Shown: positions 1 through 8,100 of the stretch, one piece after another | How the letters are laid out: each line of letters begins with the position of its first letter | How positions within the stretch are numbered: the stretch's first letter is position 1 | From: Pseudomonas orientalis | GTDB lineage: Bacteria; Pseudomonadota; Gammaproteobacteria; Pseudomonadales; Pseudomonadaceae | Direction: 5' to 3' | DNA length: 64,000 nt | Assembly: GCF_001439815.1 (NCBI RefSeq) | Contig: NZ_JYLM01000009.1 | Coordinates: forward strand, 186,001-250,000 | Translations under genes and position numbers: made by a program | The notes under the pieces: generated by a model | Told to the model about the DNA's origin: nothing | The model's database searches: none | What the model saw: the letters and a program-made list of their open reading frames with translations, nothing else

Positions 1-662
1 TTCATCGGGCCGGTCTTGCCTTGCTCGTCCGGCACGATGCCTTCACGGGCCATTTTCAGCATGGCCAGGGCGTGCAGCGGGATGTCAGGGCGCGACCAGG
101 CGTCCGGGGCAGGGGACAGGTCATCGGTGTTGGTTTCGCCGGTGACCTTGAACACGCGCAGGCTGATCTTGTCGGCCAGGGTAGGGCGGTTGCTGAACCA
201 CTCGCCATCGGCCCAGGATTGAAGCACGGCTTTGGCGTGCTCGTTGCCGTTCTTGGCTTTTTCAGCCACGTCGTGGAACGCATCGAACATCAGCAGGGTG
301 TGCTTGAGCTGGGCGGCCGCGACAGGCGCCAGTTCGGCGTCGTCCAGCAGCTCGACCAGCGTCACGATGTTGTAGCCGCCTTGCATGGTGCCAAGCAGTT
401 CAACCGCGCGCTTTTTGTCGATCAGGGGGGAGGTGGCTTCGCCTTTGGACAGGGCGGACAGGAAGCCGGCCTTGACGTAGGCAGCTTCGTCAACGCCTGG
501 TGGAATGCGGTTGGTGATCAGGTCAACGAGGAATTCTTCTTCGCCAGCCGGAGGATTTTTCAGCAGCTCGACCAGGCCTGCGGTTTGTTCGGCGTTAAGC
601 GGCTGGGGAACGATACCCAGGGCGGCACGCTCTTCGATATGTTTGCGGTAGGCTTCAAGCAC
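1..662 (-). CDS. acnB: Aconitate hydratase B, N-terminal part (cut by window start)
   Basis: Only the first 220 codons lie in the window; the 3' end is off the left edge. AcnB interconverts citrate and isocitrate in the TCA cycle using a 4Fe-4S cluster. The visible part is the N-terminal HEAT-like domain, beginning MLEAYRKHIEERAALGIVPQ and running through the typical segments NPPAGEEEFLVDLI, KAGFLSALSKGEATSPLI and GGYNIVTLVELLDD. The start is a GTG at 660-662 preceded by GAGGG, a good ribosome site; no ATG start fits. The cluster ligands are outside the window. The gene has a long untranslated leader region with a nested palindrome about 110-250 bases upstream. Confidence 0.95.
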   Translation of the reverse strand, partial: MLEAYRKHIEERAALGIVPQPLNAEQTAGLVELLKNPPAGEEEFLVDLITNRIPPGVDEAAYVKAGFLSALSKGEATSPLIDKKRAVELLGTMQGGYNIVTLVELLDDAELAPVAAAQLKHTLLMFDAFHDVAEKAKNGNEHAKAVLQSWADGEWFSNRPTLADKISLRVFKVTGETNTDDLSPAPDAWSRPDIPLHALAMLKMAREGIVPDEQGKTGPM

Positions 663-1056
663 AGTTATTACCCTCATCAGTGGTCCCACGGGACGCTCAT
701 CCAGGAATGACCGGCACGCGTGCGCTCGGGGGCTTTTTGGGCCGCAAAGCCAGCGCTGCCGGCATTCCTTACAGAAGCTGCTTTCAAAGTTTTACGCCTG
801 CAGAACGGAGCTGATGAGGGTTGGCGCAAGCATTGACCTACCGGGTCAAACTTGCGCCAACACCGTTCTGAAGGAACGACTGTGCTCGTGACGCTTTGAA
901 AACAGCTTCCAGCGGATTATTGGCGCCTTACAAGGCCGGGTGATTCTACGGCAAAAAAAATCTAAAGGTAAGTTGCGTCGCCAAGTTTGCAGGGTGATCA
1001 ACCTTAGACAAAGGGCTAACATGGCGCACTGTTTTGCTGATCTGCGTGTTTTGCCC
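663..1056. other. Intergenic leader of acnB with nested palindrome
   Basis: No gene was found in this 394-base stretch. It holds a symmetrical structure at 774-909 (separate entry), followed by an A8 run near 953-960. An in-frame ATG at 1021 with AAGGG before it is an alternative start for the DUF1289 gene to the right. Confidence 0.6.
774..909. repeat. Nested long inverted repeat upstream of acnB
   Basis: Four pairs of arms are concentric. GAAGCTGCTTTCAAAG at 774-789 pairs with 894-909 (15 of 16). CAGAACGG at 801-808 pairs with 863-870. GTTGGCGCAAG at 820-830 pairs with 851-861, perfectly. TTGACC at 833-838 pairs with 844-849. The RNA of either strand could fold as one long hairpin with internal loops. 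It does not resemble the REP families elsewhere in the window. It could be a structured 5' leader of acnB, a small RNA, or a transcription-stop structure. Confidence 0.65.
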
Positions 1057-1527
1057 ATGCCCAACCAAACCATCAAGACCCCTTGCGTCGGCCTGTGCTC
1101 CACGGTCTACGGCGATCTCGTGTGCCGTGGCTGCAAGCGCTTTCACCACGAGGTGATCCAGTGGAATGGCTATAACGAGGAAGAAAAGCGCGCGGTCTGG
1201 CTCAGGCTCGAACAGTTGCTGGTGCAGGTGATGGCCGGCAAAGTGGAGGTTTTTGACCCCAGGACCCTGCGCGGGCAGTTGGAACAGCGCAAGATTCGCT
1301 TCGTGCCGCACCAGTCCGAGTACTGCTGGGCCTATCAGTTGATTGCGCGTGGGGCGCGGGTGATCAATAGCCTGGAGGCCTACGGCATGGTGCTGCTGCC
1401 GGAGTTTCGCGACTGGGCGCTGCCGCAGTTGCGTGACGCCATTGACCGGGAGTTCTTTATTCTGTCCGAGGCCCATTACCAGCGCTATATCGCACCGGGC
1501 TTCCTGAAAGATGCATTCGCTGACTGA
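1057..1527 (+). CDS. DUF1289 domain protein (copy 1)
   Basis: A 156-residue protein. The N-terminus has the DUF1289 pattern: TPCVGLC then GDLVCRGCKR, four cysteines in CxxxC and CxxC spacing that probably bind metal, followed by the W-N-G-Y turn and a helical tail. The function of this family is not established. The start MPNQTIKTPC was chosen because the paralogue at 54460-54948 begins with exactly these residues. An upstream ATG at 1021 has a better ribosome site (AAAGGG) and would add 12 residues. The gene stands alone between the acnB leader and a REPIN. Confidence 0.8.
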   Translation: MPNQTIKTPCVGLCSTVYGDLVCRGCKRFHHEVIQWNGYNEEEKRAVWLRLEQLLVQVMAGKVEVFDPRTLRGQLEQRKIRFVPHQSEYCWAYQLIARGARVINSLEAYGMVLLPEFRDWALPQLRDAIDREFFILSEAHYQRYIAPGFLKDAFAD

Positions 1528-1543
1528 CAATACAAATCCAAAG

Positions 1544-1633
1544 TGTGGGAGGGGGCTTGCCCCCGATGGCTGAGTGTCAGTTACCAGATGTATTGGCTGA
1601 CAGACTGCAATCGGGGGCAAGCCCCCTCCCACA
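1544..1633. repeat. REPIN, GGGGGCTTGCCCCC family
   Basis: Two REP hairpins face each other. TGTGGGAGGGGGCTTGCCCC starts at 1544 and its reverse complement ends at 1633, with about 40 bases between. The same family recurs at 34501-34589, 52501-52604 and 54991-55079, and as single REPs near 31006, 15982 and 40597. Confidence 0.9.
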
Positions 1634-1662
1634 TTGGGTTCTCGGTGCCTGAAGGAGCGATG

Positions 1663-2526
1663 TCAGGACTTGGTGGCGAGTTCTTCCAGATGATCCATCA
1701 GTGTCTGCGGTTTGAGCACCAGCACGTCGCTTTCCACCGCATCGAGCACCACTTCCGCCGTATTGCCGATCAACGCCCCGGAAATCCCGGTACGCGCCAC
1801 GGTGCCGATGATAGTGACCGCCGCTTGCCATTTATGCGCCGCGAAGGGAATCAATACATCCGCCGGCCCTTCCTCGATATGCAGGTGTGCATCATCCACG
1901 TCGAATTCAGTCTGGAAGGCTTTGCATTGCTCGCGATAACGCGCCTCGATGGTTTCCCTGAGTTGGAAGGTCGGGTCCGCCGCCGACAGCATCGGCGATG
2001 GATGCGCGCTGATGACATGCAATTGCGCTTTGGCCAGGCTGGCGATATCGAAACCGTGGTCGATGATGGCGTTGTGCAGCGAGCGGTGCTCGCTGTCGGT
2101 ATTGCCCACGTCGATGGCCGCCAGAATCACCCGCTCGGCCCAGGGCGTAGCGGTCTTGACCAGCAGCACAGGCGTCGGGCAGTAGCGCAGCAGTTTCCAG
2201 TCCGCCGGGGTCAGCAGCGCCTTTTTCAACGGGCTGTCGGAAAAGTGCTGCTTGATCACCAGCCCGCAGCCTTCGGCCTGCTGCACGTCGACGATGGTTT
2301 CATGCAGGCTGTCGTTCCACGCTTGCTCGGTGCTGACGCTATACCCATCCTCCTGCAAGCCGGACTTGAGCACGCTCAGCAGCGCCGAATGCTCGTGCTT
2401 TCTGTCACAGACCAGCAGATGCAAGTGCGCGCCGGTGACCCCGGCGATCAGCTTGGCGCGCTTGAGGGCCAGGCTTTCGGAATGCTCGGGCTCGATGACC
2501 ACCAGGATGCTGCGGATGGCTTGCAT
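1663..2526 (-). CDS. Universal stress protein, tandem UspA domains
   Basis: A 287-residue protein with two UspA folds. The first begins IRSILVVIEP; the second covers about residues 150-285 and ends with the nucleotide-loop pattern GTVARTGISGALIGNTAEVV. Tandem-domain Usp proteins (UspE-like) act in stress or low-oxygen survival. The start MQAIRSIL at 2526 is preceded by GGAGATCCGACC, a good ribosome site. The promoter region carries a perfect Anr/Fnr-type box and a -10 at the right distance, so anaerobic induction is likely. The gene is transcribed away from miaE. Confidence 0.9.
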   Translation of the reverse strand: MQAIRSILVVIEPEHSESLALKRAKLIAGVTGAHLHLLVCDRKHEHSALLSVLKSGLQEDGYSVSTEQAWNDSLHETIVDVQQAEGCGLVIKQHFSDSPLKKALLTPADWKLLRYCPTPVLLVKTATPWAERVILAAIDVGNTDSEHRSLHNAIIDHGFDIASLAKAQLHVISAHPSPMLSAADPTFQLRETIEARYREQCKAFQTEFDVDDAHLHIEEGPADVLIPFAAHKWQAAVTIIGTVARTGISGALIGNTAEVVLDAVESDVLVLKPQTLMDHLEELATKS

Positions 2527-2555
2527 GGTCGGATCTCCAGGAAGGGGCTGCAACA

Positions 2556-2598
2556 ACTATAGTTGCTGCTGGCCTGGCGTCATCTTGATGTACATCAA
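2556..2598 (-). promoter_or_regulatory. Anr/Fnr-type class II promoter of the universal stress gene
   Basis: TTGATGTACATCAA at 2585-2598 matches the Anr/Fnr consensus TTGAT-N4-ATCAA in full. On the minus strand a -10 hexamer TATAGT lies at 2561-2556. A start of transcription near 2549 would put the box centre at about -42, the class II activator position, and leave a leader of about 24 bases before the ATG at 2526. Confidence 0.85.
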
Positions 2599-2630
2599 GG
2601 CCCATGGCTGGCGGTCTGCGGCGGGGTCGG

Positions 2631-2636
2631 TATAAT
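2631..2636 (+). promoter_or_regulatory. -10 hexamer upstream of miaE
   Basis: TATAAT, 36 bases before the miaE ATG. No clear -35 is visible. The Anr box at 2585-2598 lies about 50 bases upstream of the predicted start point and might also affect this promoter. Confidence 0.5.
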
Positions 2637-2671
2637 CGGCGCCCCTTTGCGATCCTTTGCCCGTGAGCCCG

Positions 2672-3274
2672 ATGATCCTGCCCGAAATCCACGAATTCCT
2701 CGGCTGCCCCACCCCCGATGCCTGGGTGCAGGCCGCGCTGGCCGATCAGGACACCCTGCTGATCGACCACAAGAACTGTGAATTCAAAGCCGCCAGCACC
2801 GCCCTGAGCCTGATCGCCAAGTACCACGGCCATGTCGACCTGATCACTATGATGTCGCGCCTGGCCCGCGAAGAGCTGGTGCATCATGAGCAGGTCATGC
2901 GCCTGATCAAGAAACGCAAGGTCGAGCTGCGTCAATTGTCCGCCGGCCGTTACGCCTCGGGCTTGCGCAAGGTGGTGCGCAACCATGAGCCGGTCAAGCT
3001 GGTGGATACCCTGGTGGTCGGTGCCTTTATCGAAGCGCGCAGCTGCGAGCGTTTCGAAGCCCTTGTACCGCATTTGGACGAAGAACTCGGCAAGTTCTAT
3101 TTCGGCTTGCTCAAAAGCGAGGCACGGCATTTTCAGGGCTACTTGAAATTGGCGTACCAGTACGGTGACGCCAGGGACATCGCCCAGGTGATCGAGCGGG
3201 TGAGGGCGGCCGAGCAGGCACTGATCGAGTCACCCGACGTCGAGTTCCGCTTTCACAGCGGCGTGCCAGCCTGA
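2672..3274 (+). CDS. miaE: tRNA-(ms[2]io[6]A)-hydroxylase
   Basis: A 200-residue non-haem diiron monooxygenase that hydroxylates the isopentenyl group of ms2i6A37 in tRNA, using O2. The iron-binding ExxH motifs are seen as EELVHHEQ and EARHFQGY, together with EARSCERFEAL. The family opening LPEIHEFLGCPTPDAW is present. ATG 2672 was chosen; a GTG at 2663 is possible. The last 45 bases overlap the end of the convergent MFS gene. The gene needs oxygen, and its promoter region is shared with an Anr box that serves the divergent stress gene. Confidence 0.92.
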   Translation: MILPEIHEFLGCPTPDAWVQAALADQDTLLIDHKNCEFKAASTALSLIAKYHGHVDLITMMSRLAREELVHHEQVMRLIKKRKVELRQLSAGRYASGLRKVVRNHEPVKLVDTLVVGAFIEARSCERFEALVPHLDEELGKFYFGLLKSEARHFQGYLKLAYQYGDARDIAQVIERVRAAEQALIESPDVEFRFHSGVPA

Positions 3275-4429
3275 GGCCACGGCCACGCCGATCAAGGCGC
3301 TGATTCCAGTCAACAGCAGGATTACCGTTTGCGTGCCAAGCGGCGCGGCCAGCACCGCAATCATCAAACCGGCCAGGGGCTGGGCCAGGTTGTTGAGCAA
3401 GGTGATCACGCCCACCGTCTTGCCAAAATCCTGCACCGGAATGACCTGCTGACGCAGGCTGCGCATGTACACGTTGAACATCTTGTCGAAACCGGTTACC
3501 AGCAGGAAGCCCACGGCGTACGCCCATAGGCCTGGACTGATGGCGGTGATCAGCGCGCCGACGGCAATCATCGAATACGACAGCCCGCCGAGCACCTTCA
3601 GCGCCAGGGTCGAACGCGCCAGGTAAAACAGAATCACGAGGGTGACCACCGCGCCGGCGGCTTGCAGCAGGGCGTAGGCGTCCTTGTCGGCCGCATATTG
3701 CCCGGTGACCATGGCCGCCGAGGTGGCCAGCGTGACCCCGACCAGCAGGTTCACACCGACCGCCAGGGTAACGATGCGTTTCAACTCCACGCGGTTGCGG
3801 ATGTGGCCGAAGGCGGTACGCAAGGGTTGCAGCCAGAGACCCGAGGGTTGTTCGTGGATGGGCAGGTTTACCGTGGTGTTGCGCTGCCAGATCAGCATCG
3901 CCAGGTCCGCCAGCACAAACAGCGCGGCGATTCCCAGCACCACCCAGGGCCACGCCCAGATGTCCAGCATCAATGCCGCCACCAGAGGCCCGAGGACCAG
4001 GCCGCTCTGGTCGGCGATCTGTGAATAGGACAAGGTCCTGGCGTAGGTGTAGTGCTGGAAGATATGTGGCATCAGCACCTCCCGCGCCATGATGCCCTGG
4101 GTGGTCAATACCCCGCACAACGCGGACAGGATCACCAGCCACTGGATACCGTCGAACAGCCCATACAGCGCGACCGCCACCACACAGACCAGTGCCCGGT
4201 ACACCTGGCTGATATGCAGGATGCGCACCGGTGAGAACCTATCGCACAACGCCCCGCACACGGGAAATGCCAGGTAGCGCGGCAGCGATTCGACAAAGAA
4301 CGCCAGGCCCGCCCACGACACACTGCCGGTGGTCTGGAACACCACCAGCGGCACGATGAACAGCAGGATCTGGTCCGCCAACCGCGACAGGAACAGTGAA
4401 ACGAAGAACGCCAGGTAATCCCTGCGCAT
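3230..4429 (-). CDS. MFS transporter (EntS-like MFS_3 type)
   Basis: A 399-residue, 12-helix major facilitator protein starting MRRDYLAFFVSLFLSRLADQ. The cytoplasmic loop GALCDRFSPVRILH after helix 2 is the usual MFS signature region. The overall pattern resembles the EntS/MFS_3 efflux group; the substrate cannot be read from the sequence. Start at 4429 rather than the upstream GTG/ATG-containing extension. Its 3' end overlaps miaE by 45 bases. Confidence 0.8.
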   Translation of the reverse strand: MRRDYLAFFVSLFLSRLADQILLFIVPLVVFQTTGSVSWAGLAFFVESLPRYLAFPVCGALCDRFSPVRILHISQVYRALVCVVAVALYGLFDGIQWLVILSALCGVLTTQGIMAREVLMPHIFQHYTYARTLSYSQIADQSGLVLGPLVAALMLDIWAWPWVVLGIAALFVLADLAMLIWQRNTTVNLPIHEQPSGLWLQPLRTAFGHIRNRVELKRIVTLAVGVNLLVGVTLATSAAMVTGQYAADKDAYALLQAAGAVVTLVILFYLARSTLALKVLGGLSYSMIAVGALITAISPGLWAYAVGFLLVTGFDKMFNVYMRSLRQQVIPVQDFGKTVGVITLLNNLAQPLAGLMIAVLAAPLGTQTVILLLTGISALIGVAVASGWHAAVKAELDVG

Positions 4430-4586
4430 ATGACTCCCTGCCAATGGCGTAAAAGAGTGCAGGCAAATTGTTAAAAACTCTTAAAAGCATGAAGCTTGCC
4501 GGCACGGTACACGGACGCTGCTCCCGTCGACCAGCTTGCCATCTATAATGCCGGCCTTTCAATCTGCGTTCGCACCCTGGGAACTT

Positions 4587-5131
4587 ATGGAAAACCTGGG
4601 TCAGGGCAAGGTCCTGCTCGTTGAGGACGACGAGAAGCTGGCAGGGCTGATCGCGCATTTTCTGCCGCAGCACGGTTTTGACGTGCGGGTGGTGCATCGG
4701 GGCGATCTGGCCTTGACCGCGTTTCTCGAGTTCAAGCCGAAAATGGTCGTGCTCGATTTGATGTTGCCTGGCCAGAGTGGGCTGCATGTGTGCCGCGAGA
4801 TTCGCACGGTGTCGGATACGCCCATCGTGATCCTGACGACCAAGGAAGATGACCTCGACCATATCCTGGGCCTCGAGTCCAGCGCCGACGATTACGTGAT
4901 CAAGCCGATCAAGCCGCCGGTGCTGCTTGCCCGTTTGCGCGCCTTGCAACTATCGACGACGGCGCGCAATTGCTTGAGATCCAGTTGCCGGAAGAGCCCA
5001 AGTGGCTGGTCAAGCGGGTCAGCCAGTGGCATGGGGGGCAGGTGCAAGTGCTCGATTCGGAGTGGGGCGGGGCGTCGTTTCGGATGACGTGGGGGTATGC
5101 TGATCAGGCTAATAGAAATGCCAGTCTGTAG
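4587..5131 (+). pseudogene. Collapsed two-component locus: receiver domain joined to a kinase tail
   Basis: Residues from MENLGQGKVLLVEDDEKLAG to about base 4948 form a complete RstA-like receiver domain, with the phosphoacceptor in VVLDLMLPG and the lysine in ADDYVIKP. The expected OmpR-type DNA-binding domain is missing. From about 4987 a different frame reads LVKRVSQWHGGQVQVLDSEW then GGASFRMTWGY, ending at TAG 5129-5131. That is the extreme C-terminus of a histidine-kinase ATPase domain. About 40 bases between them (GAQLLEIQLPEEPK in the kinase frame) fit neither, so more than one deletion may have happened. In the receiver frame the protein ends at 5087 with nonsense sequence. More than 1.5 kb of an original regulator-kinase pair must be gone. 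Confidence 0.8.
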
Positions 5132-5146
5132 AGACTGGCATTTTTT
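5118..5146 (+). terminator. Rho-independent terminator
   Basis: ATGCCAGTCT at 5118-5127, loop GTAG, perfect complement at 5132-5141, followed by TTTTTT. It overlaps the stop codon of the kinase remnant and probably ended the original operon. It also separates it from the convergent giant gene. Confidence 0.85.
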
Positions 5147-5147
5147 A

Positions 5148-8100
5148 TCAGCGCGTGAACCAGCGTGGTTGGTAGTTAACGACGCCGTCTACGATGACAG
5201 GTGGTTTGTTGACTTCAGCAATATTGACTTTAATCGTTGCGCCATGATTTTTTTTCACGCCGACAATGATTTTATTGACGAATGTCTTTTTGATTTTGTT
5301 ATCCGCAAGAAAGTCGAGCGTCTTCGCATCAGCTCCCGCATGTGATAGTGCAAAATTTTTGCGTTCCAAATTGCGTTGCGTGGTCACGAAGGTTGAACCC
5401 GGATCCACGGTTACCGTTCCTTCAAACGCCTTCACAGGTCTCCCAACTTCTGTTTGAAATAAACGCCCAAACGCTCTACTTTTACCTTCGGCTGAGTGAC
5501 ATACCAGCAGCCGGATATTGTCGAAGCTGGCAGGGTCCACTCCCCGAGTTCGCAATAATTTGATCAAGTCTTTAGCGCTATAGAGTTTGTTATCTATGAG
5601 CACTTTTGTGCCTGAACCGAAGAAATTATCAACCCAATCTCGCTCGGTGCCATGGGCTACGATGTTTAATCGTTTTAAATCTTTATATTCGTCTACAAAC
5701 GTGTGGATTTCGTTACCGATCAGTTTTAGATCTTTCATTTTACCGCCCAATTGAATCACGTTATCGCGCCCTAACTCCCTATCCAGCGCACGCGCCCTGC
5801 TTGTACGGCCGCCACCGCTCGTACCCGGCAGTGCATCATCAATGTGAGCATGAGGCGTGTAATTCTCAAGTGGCTTGCCATACGACCTGTTTTTCAGAGG
5901 ATCGAATGCATGCCATTTTCCGCTGTTGTTATCCAGCTTCGCCGGCGCAGACAAGGTCGCACCGCCTTTTTTATAGGTGCCCTCGGCAATGTCGGGACGG
6001 GAGGCAAACTTGGACAGTTCATAGCGTCCGGTTCTGGCACGCCCCAGGTTTTTGAATGGCCCGTTGGGCGTATAAGAAGAAATATTGGATGCGCTTTTGA
6101 ACAGTTGGCTGCCGAATGCTCGAGTGCTCCTGAACCGGGAGGGCACCGAGGATAGCCCCCGAACTGTTTTCGGCAAACCAGGCGCCAGAAGCATGACACC
6201 ATCAAATACAAGGCCGATGGTCGCCTCTTGCCAGTCTCCCTGAATCGCCTTCCTGATCCCGTTCGCGAACGGGATGGTACCCAGCAAAGCATCGGTATTG
6301 GCTTCGTGCTCGCCGTCTTCTTCGTCAAATTTGGTTGTGTGGTGGGCTGCGGCCGTCAGAATTTTCAGGTCGCAGTCCTGATAGGAATAACGGGTAACCA
6401 GGTTACTGAGAAACTGGCTGCGCTGACTATTATAGGAATCAGGAATAGACGTCTGATCTGAAGCGCGGGCCTGTAAATCTTCAGCCCGTATCCGGTCGTC
6501 GAGGAGCGGCTCGACAATCACGTTTTTATAAGTGAATCCTGTGACCGACTTTTTATTTTTTTCTTCCCATTCACCTTGTAAGCCAGCGTTGACGGGGCTT
6601 GGGCGTATGTAATTTTTTGCCGGATTGAATTCATAGGTAATGGTGCGCCCTTGATGAGTGGCTCTGATCAGCAGGGGTTCCTCAATGTTGCTTTTCTGCG
6701 GCGTAGGGTACGAAGTGCTCGTGTAGCTTGCGATTCCGGTAGCGGTGAATTTTTCAATCGGCCTTTTACGAAGTATCTCGAGGTTCCCATATTCAAGTTG
6801 CTGTCTGTCGGCCAGGGGCAATTGTGCAATCAAGTGCTTGGTGAGGTTGGTCAACGAACTCGTTCTACGACGATCGAAATCCGCCAGTTCGGTTTTGTGA
6901 ATGTGCTTAATATCAGGAAGGATGCTGAGCGACTGGATGGCCCCTGTCGGGACCTTCTGCTGGTCGAATGAGTACCACTCTTTATTATCTTTCAGGTTCT
7001 TGAGGTTCTGGGAGAGACTCAGATCCAGCAGCGAATACGGGCCATACGTGACGTCCCACGGTGCGCTATTAAGTGCGTTACTGGTTTTATCCGCGCCTCG
7101 GGTGATGACCTTGGCGGTAAGGTCGACATTTTTAAAGTGCTTGCCCATCAGCTCCAACGCCTTATCTTTCAGGCGGGGCAAGGGGGCGCTCAAGTCGGCG
7201 CTGATAGTTGTCAGCCCGTCCATCACCTCAGAGAATGTGCTTTGCGCCGCGCTCAGTTGCTGGGCCGAATAGGTTCGCGTGGTGGATGCTGGCAGGACCC
7301 CATACATCAACGCCCAATCGATCAATGCGTCCTGCTTGACCTCATTGAGTAGCTGTTCATCCTCGTCGTTGATCTGTTCGAGACTGCCGTAGCTTGCCAC
7401 TTGGTTGAAGGTCATTTCTGCGCTGCTGCCGGGGCTCTTGGCCTCCAGGAAGGCCACCGTGGATTTCAGGCTGAACCAGCTGGGCGAGCCGTAGGTCACG
7501 TAGCTGGGAATATCTTTGACCAGCAATTCAGGTGCGGCCCGGGAAAGCAATAGATAGGCAGCCGTCGGCGCCAAATCAGGGGTGGCGCGCCCGGTGGACA
7601 CCAAATGTTCCTGAAGACCCTGACGGACATTCTGCAACGGCCTGCCATAAAAGGCTTTATCGGCCAGATCATACTGGGCCACCTCATTTCTCTTGGCAGG
7701 ATCCATCCACGATGGAGAGCCCAGCCCCAGCGACATTGCCGCCAGGATCCAATCGCAACTGTCTTTATCTTCTGCGGCCCCCATCTTTTTCTGAAGGGTG
7801 GCTTCCAATTCTCTGGCTTTTGGTGAAGCGAGAATCTCGCTCAATATATAGCGGGGATATTGAAGCTGTTGAGAAGTGAAGTGCAGGTTTTTTGTCAAGT
7901 AATTAAAGGCACCGCCTTTTTTATCGCTGGCGTGCGTGCCGTCGAGTCCAGGCAGTTGCAAGTTGTTATAGGCGATGTGCGAGTAAACTTGCTTTTGTTC
8001 ATCCAGGCTCAGGGGCGCCGCCCAACCTAAGGCACCTGTGAAGTTGCCATCAGTCGGGGCTGGTAGAACGTCGTGCCTGAGGTGCTCAATAAGGATCTTT

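Noticed and set aside
833..849. TTGACC...GGTCAA as a possible Anr/Fnr box near acnB
   Set aside because: The half-sites do not match TTGAT/ATCAA, and the spacing fits the centre of the larger palindrome better.
1543..2562. 339-residue open frame opposite the universal stress gene
   Set aside because: It starts inside a REPIN and reads the complement of a recognised gene with a good promoter.
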